A DNA stretch of 64,000 nt, from positions 3,246,258 to 3,310,257 of the forward strand of contig NZ_JACMIA010000001.1 of assembly GCF_014252955.1 (NCBI RefSeq), given 5' to 3'. Position 1 is the stretch's first letter, and each line of letters begins with the position of its first letter. Shown in pieces: positions 30,751-38,677 of this stretch. The position numbers were made by a program, and so were the translations under genes. The notes beneath the pieces were generated by a model that ran no database searches, was not told the DNA's origin, and saw only the letters and a program-made list of their open reading frames with translations. The DNA comes from Stappia sp. 28M-7 (lineage in GTDB: Bacteria; Pseudomonadota; Alphaproteobacteria; Rhizobiales; Stappiaceae).

Positions 30751-31932
30751 ATGGCGGAAGCAGCAGCTCAGACCGGACTTTCTCCGATGCAGTATCTCGA
30801 CAAGGCGGTGGCGGCCCTGCGCGACATGGGCCTGATGCCCAACGGCACCGCCGAGGCGCCGATCAACGCACTGCTGGAAAAGATCTCCGACCTGTCTCCG
30901 GACAAGATCGCGGTGATCACCCGCACGCTGGGTCAGGCCCAGACCTTCAACGAGGTGGTGCGCAACGAGATCCAGGCCATGTCCATCGGCGAGCGCTACG
31001 AGGCGATCACCGAGGCGTTCAACTCGATCCGCGACGACGCCAAGGGCATGGTCGACCAGCTGGCCGACGGCAAGATCTCCTTCATGGAGAACCTGTCCAA
31101 CAAGTGGCGCGACATGACCCGCGGCACGATCTCCGACCGCTTCGGCAAGATCAGGGAAACCTATCTCGACGTCGCCCGCGACACCAAGGACCAGATCGAG
31201 CGCGAACAGCGCATCCTGGAGGCCTATCGCGACTTCCGCGGCGCGCTGAAGCAGGCCGAGGTGCTGGCGCTCGAGGTGCTCAACACCGCAACGGCCCGCC
31301 TGGAAGCCGCCAAGGCCGCGCTGGAGGCCTCCAACAAGGAAGTCGAGGCGCATGACGGCGGCGATGCCGCGGCCAAGGCCCGCCTGGAATTCGCCCGCGA
31401 CGAGAAGATGCGCGCGATGCAGGACGAAGAGAAGCGCTACCAGATCTCCAAGGACCTCTCCGACAACCTGACCATCGGCTACAACACGTCGGAAGTGATC
31501 ATGGCGCGGCTGATGCAGACCACGAATGCCAAGGAGCGGGTCTACGCCCAGTCGGTCAGCTTCTTCTCCACCAACGATTCCGTGCTGACCGCGCTGAACG
31601 CCTCCTTCACCGGCCTGCATGGCCTGCATGAGTCGACCGAGGCGCTCAACGCCATGAAGGACGGCGTGTCGAAGTCGCTGGAGACCCTGGCGGAGATCGG
31701 CGATGCGGTGCAGGAAGCCGCGCTGAAAGCCGGCTACGGCCCGACCGTGCAGGCGGCAGCCGTCAAGAAGCTGGTGGACTCGGTCATCAACTTCCAGGTC
31801 AACTCGCGCGAGATCATCAACGAGATGCGCACCATGTCGACGAAGAACTCCGAGGAGATCCGCGACGCGGTGGAGGACGGCAAGCGTCGTCTTGCAAAGC
31901 TCGCCGCGCAGGGCAACATGATCGGCGCCTGA
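30751..31932 (+). CDS. Coiled-coil protein, TelA-like, first gene of a three-gene module
   Basis: A 393-residue soluble, strongly helical protein. After a ~60-residue N-terminal domain (SPMQYLDKAVAALRDMGLMPNG) most of it is predicted coiled coil, e.g. DQIEREQRILEAYRDFRGALKQAEVLALEVLNTATARLEAAKAALEA and the Asn/Thr-rich NTSEVIMARLMQTTNAKERVYAQSV. The run resembles the helical core of TelA-type 'toxic anion resistance' proteins, but only remotely, so the name is tentative. No signal peptide or TM. Start ATG at 30751 follows gaggctaag. It is followed at 88 bp by a DUF6384-like membrane protein and then another coiled-coil protein, all rightward. Confidence 0.6.
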   Translation: MAEAAAQTGLSPMQYLDKAVAALRDMGLMPNGTAEAPINALLEKISDLSPDKIAVITRTLGQAQTFNEVVRNEIQAMSIGERYEAITEAFNSIRDDAKGMVDQLADGKISFMENLSNKWRDMTRGTISDRFGKIRETYLDVARDTKDQIEREQRILEAYRDFRGALKQAEVLALEVLNTATARLEAAKAALEASNKEVEAHDGGDAAAKARLEFARDEKMRAMQDEEKRYQISKDLSDNLTIGYNTSEVIMARLMQTTNAKERVYAQSVSFFSTNDSVLTALNASFTGLHGLHESTEALNAMKDGVSKSLETLAEIGDAVQEAALKAGYGPTVQAAAVKKLVDSVINFQVNSREIINEMRTMSTKNSEEIRDAVEDGKRRLAKLAAQGNMIGA

Positions 31933-32020
31933 GCCACCCGCAAGGGAACGGCATCCATCACGGCCGGCCGCGGAAATCCGGGGCCGGTCCCGCCGCACAG
32001 GGCCGCAGGGGAACGAGTGC

Positions 32021-32959
32021 ATGGCCTCCGACACCGCCTCGACCAGGGCACCGCTCGATGAGCTGATGATGGCGATGGACGTGGTCGACACGCTGCGCCA
32101 CGACGAACGCATCGCGCTGAAGGAACTGAGCTCGGACGAGCGCGACGCTGCAATGATCCAGCGCCTGCGCGAGATCTACACGAGCCAGGGCATCGAGGTT
32201 TCCGACCGCCTTCTTCGCGAAGGCGTTGAAAACCTGAAGCAGAACCGCTTCGTCTACAATCCGCCCGCCGCAGGCTTCCAGCGCACGCTGGCGCTGATCT
32301 ATGTCACGCGGATGCGCTGGGCGAAAGCGCTCCTGATTCTCTTGCTGCTGGCCGTTGCCGCTGCGCTTGCCTGGCATTTCCTGGTGTCCGTTCCGCGCGA
32401 ACGCGCCGCCGAGGCGCTGCGGATCGAGCTGACGCAGACCCTGCCGACGGATATCGCCGCAACGGTGCGCCGGATCGGCGAGGTGAGCGAGGAAACCGCC
32501 GCCCGCGAGCAGGCGGCGACGCTGGCCACCAGCGGCCAGGCGGCCCTTGCCGCGAACGATGCAGCCGCCGCCCGCAAGGCGCTGGCCGACCTGAAGGCGC
32601 TGGAGGCGCGCCTGCTGCAGGTCTACGACATCCGCATCGTGTCGCGTCCGGGCACGCCGACCGGCGTCACCCGCATTCCGGAGGCCAACACCTCGGCGCG
32701 CAACTACTACCTTCTCGTCGAAGCGGTGGCGCCGGACGGAACGGTCGTGCCACAGGAAGTGACCTCGGAAGAGGACGGTGCCCGCAAGAGGGTCACCATC
32801 TGGGGCCAGCGGGTGCCGCAATCGACCTTCGACGCGGTGCGCCGGGACAAGGAGGAGGACGGCATCGTCAGCAACCCGGTGCTTGGCAGCAAGGCACGCG
32901 GCAAGCTGCAGCCCGAGTGGCAGGCCCGGGTGGAGACGGGGGCGATCACTCAATGGTAG
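32021..32959 (+). CDS. DUF6384-like single-pass membrane protein
   Basis: A 312-residue protein. Residues 1-95 form an acidic cytoplasmic segment (LDELMMAMDVVDTLRHDERIALKELSSDERDAAMIQRLREIYTSQGIEVSDRLLREGVENLKQNRFVYNPP); one TM follows at about 104-126 (RWAKALLILLLLAVAAALAWHFLVSV); then a ~180-residue extra-cytoplasmic part with helices (EQAATLATSGQAALAANDAAAARKALADLKALEARLLQVYDIRIVSRPG). I recognise it as DUF6384-like from the N-terminal pattern, from memory and with moderate confidence. Function unknown. Middle gene of the module; probably anchors the two soluble coiled-coil partners. Confidence 0.6.
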   Translation: MASDTASTRAPLDELMMAMDVVDTLRHDERIALKELSSDERDAAMIQRLREIYTSQGIEVSDRLLREGVENLKQNRFVYNPPAAGFQRTLALIYVTRMRWAKALLILLLLAVAAALAWHFLVSVPRERAAEALRIELTQTLPTDIAATVRRIGEVSEETAAREQAATLATSGQAALAANDAAAARKALADLKALEARLLQVYDIRIVSRPGTPTGVTRIPEANTSARNYYLLVEAVAPDGTVVPQEVTSEEDGARKRVTIWGQRVPQSTFDAVRRDKEEDGIVSNPVLGSKARGKLQPEWQARVETGAITQW

Positions 32960-33053
32960 CTCTCACCGGCACGGCTTCGCGCCGGACGACATCTGAGGGA
33001 GGGACCGGCGGGAGGCCGGCACGCACGCACAAGACGGCAAGGGGCACGCGGGC

Positions 33054-34574
33054 ATGGTGAGCGGACGTCAGACCCTCGGCTCGATCGAAAGGGCGCTCGG
33101 CGAAGTCCGGCAGGAGGAAGACCTTCTGCGGCGGCGCGTCGATGATGCGATGCGCGAGATCAACGATCTGCGCGCGGCCGAGCTGGAGGCGTTCCGGGAC
33201 CTGGCCCGGTTCCGCCTGCGCGAAGGCGGCGACAAGATCTTCGGTCAACGCATCGACAAGGACGAGGCAGAAGCCCGCCGCCAGCTGGAGCAGCGCGAAC
33301 TGGCGCTGTCGGCCCTGCGCGCTCAGCACGACGCCCTCAAGAGGGACATCGCCGCCCTCACCGAGCAGCGCCGCCGGCTGACACGCGAGCGCGACGCGGC
33401 GAGCGACCGGCTCGACGGCATTCTTGAGGCCGTCGACGAGAAGCTCGCCGGCGATCCGGCCTATACCGCCCAGCGCGAGGCGGCGGAGGCCGCGCAGCGC
33501 ACGGCCGAGGCAGCCCGTTCGAAGGCCAGACAGGCGCAGGACGACCGCGCGGCCAAGAGCAAGGCCTATGAGGACGACACGCTCTTCATCTATCTGTGGA
33601 AGCGCGGGTTCGGCACCTCCGCCTATCGTTCGACCGGCCTCATCCGCATGCTCGATCGCTGGGTCGCGCGGCTCGTGCGTTACGACGATGCGCGCCCCAA
33701 CTACGCGATGCTGGTGGAGATCCCGCAGCGGCTCGGCGACTATGCCAGCGACCGGGAAGCCGAGGCGCAGGCCGAGCTCGCAAAGCTCGGTGTCCTGTCG
33801 CGCCAGGCGGCCGCAGAAGTTGCCGGCGAGGACCTTGCCGCGATCATCGAGACCGCCGAACGCGAGATCGAGGACACGACGGCAACCCTGGAAAAGCTGG
33901 AAGCCGAGCTGGAGGAGTTGAGCAAGCGCGAGCAGCCGTACCTCTCCGGCGAGGATTCCGAATTCCGCACCGCCGAGGAGGCCTTGCTGCGCTCTCTGCG
34001 CTCAGAGGAACTGACGACCCTGTGGCAGGAGGCGCTTGCCACGTCTTCGACCGAGGACGAACGGATCGTCCGCCGCCTGCAGGACCTCGACGCCCGTATC
34101 GAAATCCTGAACCGTGCGACAGAGGAAGACCAGCGCACGCTGCGCGATCTCGGCCGCCGGCGCGACGAACTGGCCAAGGTGACGCGCCAGTTCCGCCAGA
34201 AGCGCTACGACACCTGGGATTCCACCTTCGACAATGACAGCCTGACCGGCGTGCTGCTCGGCGAGCTGGCCAAGGGCGCCCTGTCGGGCGCCGATTACTG
34301 GGCCAAGGCCGAAAGGTCGCGCAAGCGGCGCAAGCGCCATGGCGGCAGTGTCGGCTTTCCCGGCGGCATCGGCCTGCCCGGCTCCATGGGAGGATCGGGC
34401 GGCGGCTCGGACGGGGCTCCTTCGGGGCGGCGGGTTCGGCAGCGGCGGCGGCTCCTTCGGGGGCGGCGGCTTCAAGACCGGCGACACGTTCTGAGCCACG
34501 ACCAGACCCTTTCAAGCGCGCGGATCTCGCCTTGGCACATTCGCCGGGATGCCGTAATCCGCAGTCTTTGTTAA
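33054..34574 (+). CDS. Coiled-coil protein with Gly-rich tail, probably frameshifted at the 3' end
   Basis: A 506-codon reading frame. The first ~440 residues are long charged coiled coils (ALGEVRQEEDLLRRRVDDAMREINDLRAAELEAFRD and further repeats) around a core with LYLWKRGFGTSAYRSTGLIRMLDRWVARLVRYDDARPNYAML. After a Gly-rich stretch (GGIGLPGSMGGSGGGSDG) the frame turns into an Arg-rich tail of low plausibility. In the +1 frame the same DNA continues as a Gly/Phe/Ser-rich tail ending GGFKTGDTF with TGA at 34492-34494. One extra G, for example in the run at 34424-34427, explains this. True end therefore is probably 34494. Third gene of the module. Confidence 0.6.
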   Translation: MVSGRQTLGSIERALGEVRQEEDLLRRRVDDAMREINDLRAAELEAFRDLARFRLREGGDKIFGQRIDKDEAEARRQLEQRELALSALRAQHDALKRDIAALTEQRRRLTRERDAASDRLDGILEAVDEKLAGDPAYTAQREAAEAAQRTAEAARSKARQAQDDRAAKSKAYEDDTLFIYLWKRGFGTSAYRSTGLIRMLDRWVARLVRYDDARPNYAMLVEIPQRLGDYASDREAEAQAELAKLGVLSRQAAAEVAGEDLAAIIETAEREIEDTTATLEKLEAELEELSKREQPYLSGEDSEFRTAEEALLRSLRSEELTTLWQEALATSSTEDERIVRRLQDLDARIEILNRATEEDQRTLRDLGRRRDELAKVTRQFRQKRYDTWDSTFDNDSLTGVLLGELAKGALSGADYWAKAERSRKRRKRHGGSVGFPGGIGLPGSMGGSGGGSDGAPSGRRVRQRRRLLRGRRLQDRRHVLSHDQTLSSARISPWHIRRDAVIRSLC

Positions 34575-34690
34575 CTTCGCTGTCGCAAGCTTGCGCTTGC
34601 GCGAAAGATCCGCGCAGCATCGCCTTCCAGGTGCCGCCCGGATGTCCTGCCCATGTCCGGGCCCATACAGTCTTCTTGGGGATTGCCGCA

Positions 34691-35182
34691 ATGCTGCTCC
34701 GCCTGACCCTCGTCCTCGTTGCCGCCACGGCCCTGACCGCCTGTCAGTCCGGCCGCCGCGGGCCCGCCCCGGTCGAACCGCAGCAGGCAGTGTTGACCGT
34801 GCCGGCCGGAGCGCAGTCGATCACCGTGCGGGCCAACACCGAGACGGTTCGCCAGACCATCGTTGCCAATGCCACTGAGCGCGGCACCCCGATTGCCCAG
34901 AACCAGCCCAACATGGTGATTCTGGAGCGCACGGTGACGGGAGAAAACCCGGCTCTCGACAGCGAGTTCGGCCCCTCGGACAACGGCCCGCGCAAGTTCC
35001 GCATCCGCGTGCGCTTCCAGGGCACCGGCTGCGACACGCTGGTGGTGCAGGATGTCGCCGTGGTGAACAATGCCGGCACGGCGCTGGAGCAGGTCTTTAC
35101 CCTGACCCAGCCGCAATACAACCCGCGCGACAGCCTGGTCGGCCTGAAGTCGAAGGCTGAGGCCGGCGCCCGCTGCATCTGA
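34691..35182 (+). CDS. Putative lipoprotein
   Basis: A 163-residue lipoprotein of unknown function. MLLRLTLVLVAATALTACQSGRRG has a lipobox (LTAC, Cys18) after a hydrophobic stretch. The mature part contains Thr/Val-rich beta-like segments (AVLTVPAGAQSITVRANTETVRQTIV; FRIRVRFQGTGCDTLVVQDVAVVNN) and two further Cys that could bond (GCDTL, ARCI). The ATG at 34691 puts the signal at the N-terminus; the ORF reading from 34532 adds 53 residues that look like non-coding sequence. It sits between the coiled-coil module and the Ynb operon, and its relation to either is unclear. Confidence 0.72.
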   Translation: MLLRLTLVLVAATALTACQSGRRGPAPVEPQQAVLTVPAGAQSITVRANTETVRQTIVANATERGTPIAQNQPNMVILERTVTGENPALDSEFGPSDNGPRKFRIRVRFQGTGCDTLVVQDVAVVNNAGTALEQVFTLTQPQYNPRDSLVGLKSKAEAGARCI

Positions 35183-35202
35183 CGGAAAATCTGGCAAATG
35201 AA

Positions 35203-35227
35203 AGGGAAGCGACCCAGTCGCTTCCCT
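35203..35227. terminator. Perfect 10-bp stem-loop after the lipoprotein gene
   Basis: agggaagcga (35203-35212) pairs with tcgcttccct (35218-35227). No T tract follows, so transcription may be only slowed here. It lies 20 bp past the lipoprotein stop and 86 bp before the ynbA-like gene. Confidence 0.4.
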
Positions 35228-35312
35228 CCAGCGTTGCAAGCGAGGCGAAAACGCGCTTGTCTCGCGGTCGGGTTGAATCGCCCTTCCCGTCCCGCTTGCA
35301 AACGGCAGCGCC

Positions 35313-35930
35313 ATGGCCACCGTCTACGATCTGAAATCCCGCTTTCAGGACCTGTTGCGCCCGCTGCTCCGCCGAATGGCGGCCGCCGGCATCACCGCCA
35401 ATCAGGTGACCCTTGCGGCCCTTGCCCTGTCCGTGATGGCCGGGCTTGCCATTGTCTTGTGGCCGGAAGCCGGCCTGCCCCTTGCCCTGCTGCCCCTCGT
35501 TCTCTTTGCCCGCATGGCGCTCAATGCCATGGACGGCATGCTGGCCCGCGAGCATCACCAGCAATCGGCGCTGGGCGCCGTGCTGAACGAGCTCGGCGAC
35601 GTGGTTTCCGACCTTGCGCTCTACCTGCCCTTCGCACTCGTGCCCGGCGTCTCGGCGATGGCCGTCGTCGGCCTGTGCCTGCTGGCCGTGATCAGCGAGA
35701 TGAGCGGCGTCGTCGGCATCCAGATCGGCGCCTCGCGGCGCTATGACGGGCCGCTCGGCAAGAGCGACCGCGCCGTCCTGTTCGGCACGCTCGGACTTTT
35801 GCTCGGCATCGACCTCATCGGTCCGGCCTTCGCCAACTGGGTGCTGGCAATCGCGCTGCTTCCTGGCGCTCTCACCATCTTCAACCGCGCCCGCAAGGCG
35901 CTGGCCGAGGTCCGGGAGGGCCGCCCGTGA
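35313..35930 (+). CDS. ynbA: CDP-alcohol phosphatidyltransferase family protein (YnbA-like)
   Basis: A 205-residue multi-TM enzyme of the CDP-alcohol phosphatidyltransferase fold. The expected DxxDG(x2)AR(x8)G(x3)D(x3)D signature appears as NAMDGMLARE ... GAVLNELGD: Asn71 replaces the first Asp, Asp74, Ala78 and Arg79 are kept, Gly88 is kept, Asn92 stands for the third Asp, and Asp96 is kept. From memory, E. coli YnbA has the same Asn substitutions, so this is a subfamily trait. The product alcohol is unknown. It overlaps the next gene (GTG at 35927) by 4 bases, and the two with the plsC-like gene look like a phospholipid-making operon. Confidence 0.82.
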   Translation: MATVYDLKSRFQDLLRPLLRRMAAAGITANQVTLAALALSVMAGLAIVLWPEAGLPLALLPLVLFARMALNAMDGMLAREHHQQSALGAVLNELGDVVSDLALYLPFALVPGVSAMAVVGLCLLAVISEMSGVVGIQIGASRRYDGPLGKSDRAVLFGTLGLLLGIDLIGPAFANWVLAIALLPGALTIFNRARKALAEVREGRP

Positions 35931-36871
35931 ACCTGATCACCAACATGACGCCGCTGCATCTGGCCATCGCCGGCATCTGGGGGATCCTGATCCTTGCCAG
36001 CATCGTCGTCTTCGCGCTGAAGCGCTTGCAGCCCGCCCGCGACCACTCCGAACTGGTGAGCCGCACGGTGAGCTGGTGGGGCATGATCGCCCTGTTCACC
36101 GCCGCCTTCCTGCTGAGCCCGACACTCTCCATCGTGCTGTTCGCGCTGGTGAGCTTCCTCGCCTTCAAGGAATACCTGTCGATGATCCCGACGCGCCGGG
36201 CCGACAGGCGGGTGCTGTTCTGGGCCTACCTGTCGATCCCGGTCCAGTATTACTGGGTGGCCGACGGCTGGTACGGCATGTTCGCTGTGTTCATCCCGGT
36301 TTACATGTTCCTGTTCCTGCCCTTCTCCATGCTGATGACGCAGCAGACCGAGGGCTTCCTGAAGGCCATCGGCACGCTCAACTGGGGCCTCATGCTCTGC
36401 GTCTTCTCGCTGAGCCATGCCGCCTTCCTGCTGGTGCTGCCGGTGATCGGCAACACGGATCCGCAGGCAGGCGCCGGTCTGTTGCTCTATCTGGTCTTCC
36501 TGACCCAGTTCAACGACGTCGCCCAGTACACCTGGGGCCGCCTGTTCGGTAGAAAGCCCATCGTCCCCGTCGTCAGTCCGAAGAAGACCTGGGAGGGCTT
36601 CCTCGGCGGCCTGCTCACGACGACGGTGGCGGCGGTTCTCGTCGCACCGCTGGTCGCGCCTTTCGACTGGCAGCAGGCCGCGGCCAGCGGGCTGATGATC
36701 GCAGCCGCCGGCTTTGTCGGCGACGTCACCGTCTCGGCCGTGAAGCGCGATCTCGGCGTCAAGGACACCGGCTCGCTGATCCCCGGGCATGGCGGCATCA
36801 TGGACCGGATCGACAGCCTGACCTTTACCGCGCCGCTGTTCTTCCACTTCGTGCGCTACTTCCACGCGTGA
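35927..36871 (+). CDS. ynbB: Phosphatidate cytidylyltransferase (CdsA/YnbB-like)
   Basis: A 314-residue integral membrane protein with about seven hydrophobic segments. The CdsA signature is seen near the C-terminus: KRDLGVKDTGSLIPGHGGIMDRIDSL, which includes the conserved Ser-x-Ile-Pro-Gly-His-Gly-Gly and Asp. It should activate phosphatidic acid to CDP-diacylglycerol for the neighbouring phosphatidyltransferase. The GTG start overlaps the stop of the preceding gene (4 bp), a sign of translational coupling. This is YnbB-type from the operon context; housekeeping CdsA is normally elsewhere near frr and dxr, so this is likely a second copy. Confidence 0.85.
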   Translation: MNLITNMTPLHLAIAGIWGILILASIVVFALKRLQPARDHSELVSRTVSWWGMIALFTAAFLLSPTLSIVLFALVSFLAFKEYLSMIPTRRADRRVLFWAYLSIPVQYYWVADGWYGMFAVFIPVYMFLFLPFSMLMTQQTEGFLKAIGTLNWGLMLCVFSLSHAAFLLVLPVIGNTDPQAGAGLLLYLVFLTQFNDVAQYTWGRLFGRKPIVPVVSPKKTWEGFLGGLLTTTVAAVLVAPLVAPFDWQQAAASGLMIAAAGFVGDVTVSAVKRDLGVKDTGSLIPGHGGIMDRIDSLTFTAPLFFHFVRYFHA

Positions 36872-36878
36872 GGACGCC

Positions 36879-37532
36879 ATGACGCGAGGGCTGCAGATCC
36901 TCTTCTTCCTGGCAGCGCGAGTCGTCGTGCTGTTCGTGCTCGGACTGAACGTGCGCCGGCGCGAATGGCTGCCTGAACGCGGGCCGGCGGTGATCGTTGC
37001 CAACCACAACAGCCATCTCGACACATTGGTGCTGATGTGCCTGATGCCGCTGTCGAAACTGCATCTGCTGCGCCCGGTCGCCGCCGCCGACTACTTCCTC
37101 GCCAACAAGGCGATGGCCTGGTTCTCGCTCAATATCCTGCGCATCATTCCGATCGTCCGCAAACCGGGCGAACGCAAGGACGGCGCGCCCGGCGCCGACC
37201 CGCTGGCCGAGTGCCATGCGGCGCTGGCCGCCGGCGAGATTCTGATCCTGTTTCCCGAAGGCAGCCGGGGCGAGCCGGAGAAGATGGTCGCCCTCAAGAA
37301 GGGCATTGCCCATCTTGCCGAGAAGAACCCGCACGCCCCCGTCGTGCCGGTCTTCACCCACGGGCTCGGCAAGGCACTGCCGAAGGGGTCGTTCCTGCTG
37401 GTGCCGTTCTTCTGCGACATCTTCGTCGGCGAGCCGATCCGTTGGCCCGGCGACCGCACAGCCTTCATGGAGACGCTGGCCCAGCGCTTTGCCGGGCTCT
37501 CCTCGGAGAAGACCTTTGCGTCCTGGGAGTAG
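36879..37532 (+). CDS. Lysophospholipid acyltransferase (PlsC-like)
   Basis: A 217-residue 1-acyl-glycerol-3-phosphate acyltransferase-type enzyme. After an N-terminal TM (GLQILFFLAARVVVLFVLGLNV) it has motif 1 NHNSHLDTL with the His and Asp of HxxxxD, motif 3 FPEGSRGEPEKM, and motif 4-like APVVPVFTHGLGKALP. It starts 7 bp after ynbB, and its last 17 bp overlap the next gene, so all four genes are one transcript. It probably makes or remodels the phosphatidic acid used by YnbB and YnbA. Confidence 0.88.
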   Translation: MTRGLQILFFLAARVVVLFVLGLNVRRREWLPERGPAVIVANHNSHLDTLVLMCLMPLSKLHLLRPVAAADYFLANKAMAWFSLNILRIIPIVRKPGERKDGAPGADPLAECHAALAAGEILILFPEGSRGEPEKMVALKKGIAHLAEKNPHAPVVPVFTHGLGKALPKGSFLLVPFFCDIFVGEPIRWPGDRTAFMETLAQRFAGLSSEKTFASWE

Positions 37533-38070
37533 GCTCGCCACGCCGGGCGCTGCCCTGTGGGGTCTTGCCGAGGCGACGGTCTTCTTCATCGTGCCGGATG
37601 TGCTGCTGAGCTTTATCGCGCAGGTCTCGTTGAAACGGGCGCTCCTTGCCGCCCTTGCCGCGGTGGCAGGCGCGCTGGCCGGCGGGGCACTGCTCCATGC
37701 TTTCGCCAGCGCCGATCCGCAGGCCGCGCAGGCGCTCCTGCTGCGCGTTCCGGGCATTTCTCCCGAGCTGGTCGGGCGCGTCGCGGGGCTGATCGAGCAA
37801 GGCCTGCTTTCGGGCATGATCGCCGGCTCCCTGAGCGGCGCGCCCTACAAGATCTTCGCCGTGGAAGCGGCAACGAGCGGCGTACCCTTCTGGGCCTTGC
37901 TGCTGGCAAGCCTGCCGGCGCGGCTGTTGCGGTTCGCACTCGCCGCCCTTGCGAGCTGGCTCGTCTTTGCCAGGCTCCTCGGCGGTCTTGCGCTGCCCAC
38001 GCGCCGCTGGATGCTCGCCGGCGCGTGGCTGGTGTTCTATCTCGGTTATTTTGCCGGGATGGGCTGGTAG
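37516..38070 (+). CDS. Small integral membrane protein of the lipid operon
   Basis: A 184-residue hydrophobic protein. Segments include AALWGLAEATVFFIVPDVLLSFIAQV, LLAALAAVAGALAGGALLHAF and FWALLLASLPARLLRFALAALASWLVF, ending MLAGAWLVFYLGYFAGMGW; Pro-Asp-Val and Ala-Pro-Tyr-Lys-Ile in loops recall DedA/VTT-type proteins, but the match is loose. I chose TTG at 37516 because cggagaagacc precedes it and no ATG or GTG gives a better N-terminus. It overlaps the acyltransferase by 17 bp. Role inferred: lipid handling or export. Confidence 0.62.
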   Translation: MRPGSRLATPGAALWGLAEATVFFIVPDVLLSFIAQVSLKRALLAALAAVAGALAGGALLHAFASADPQAAQALLLRVPGISPELVGRVAGLIEQGLLSGMIAGSLSGAPYKIFAVEAATSGVPFWALLLASLPARLLRFALAALASWLVFARLLGGLALPTRRWMLAGAWLVFYLGYFAGMGW

Positions 38071-38113
38071 CGCAGCGGGCGGCACCGAAGCATCGCCCGG
38101 TTGCATGTATACC

Positions 38114-38500
38114 TCAGCGCACGGCGACGGTGATGCACCCCGACAGCACGACACCAGGGGCCTTGGGCGTGGTGTTTTTCGTGCAGAACGAGTCGCTCCC
38201 CTTGAAGCCCTTGGCCGGCGTGTAGACGAGCCCCTTCCCGGTGACCTGCACCTTGCCGTTCTTCGGGGCACGCGTCACCGACACCTTGTTGGCCGGGACG
38301 CTGGTTTTCGTCCGGTCGTTGATGACATTGGTAAAGCCGATCCGACACGACTTGTCGGCTGCCGTCATCTGGAAGCTGCCGGCCCCGTTGCCGCGCCCCC
38401 ATCCCCGGCCGTTGGATCCGGTGCAGGCGGCATGCACCGACGAAGCGAAGATGCAGCCGGCAAGGACCGTCGCTGCAAAAACAAATCCGGTCGTCTTCAT
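38114..38500 (-). CDS. Small secreted protein with Ig-like repeat unit
   Basis: A 128-residue exported protein. MKTTGFVFAATVLAGCIFASSVHAAC is a signal peptide. The mature part holds one repeat of the pattern VSVTRAPKNGKVQVTGKGLVYTPAKGFKGSDSF, which reads like the core strand pair of cadherin/Ig-like (Big_9-type) repeats in large adhesins, followed by two Cys (FCTKN, GCITV) that may bond. The ATG at 38498-38500 follows gggagtgattgac. It is divergent from the LuxR-type regulator across 177 bp. It is far too short to be an adhesin itself; function unknown. Confidence 0.68.
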   Translation of the reverse strand: MKTTGFVFAATVLAGCIFASSVHAACTGSNGRGWGRGNGAGSFQMTAADKSCRIGFTNVINDRTKTSVPANKVSVTRAPKNGKVQVTGKGLVYTPAKGFKGSDSFCTKNTTPKAPGVVLSGCITVAVR

Positions 38501-38677
38501 GTCAATCACTCCCGATTCCCGAAAATACTTGCAAGACTCGTGAACATCGTCAGTTCTTGCAGGGGGTAACGACTGCAAAATCTGCAGTCGAGATTCTCGT
38601 AGCACCCGCCTATACTTCTCTCCAATCACCCTGGCGGGTGAAGCGGCCCGGCTTCGGGCCGGCACGAGGAGCACGCG

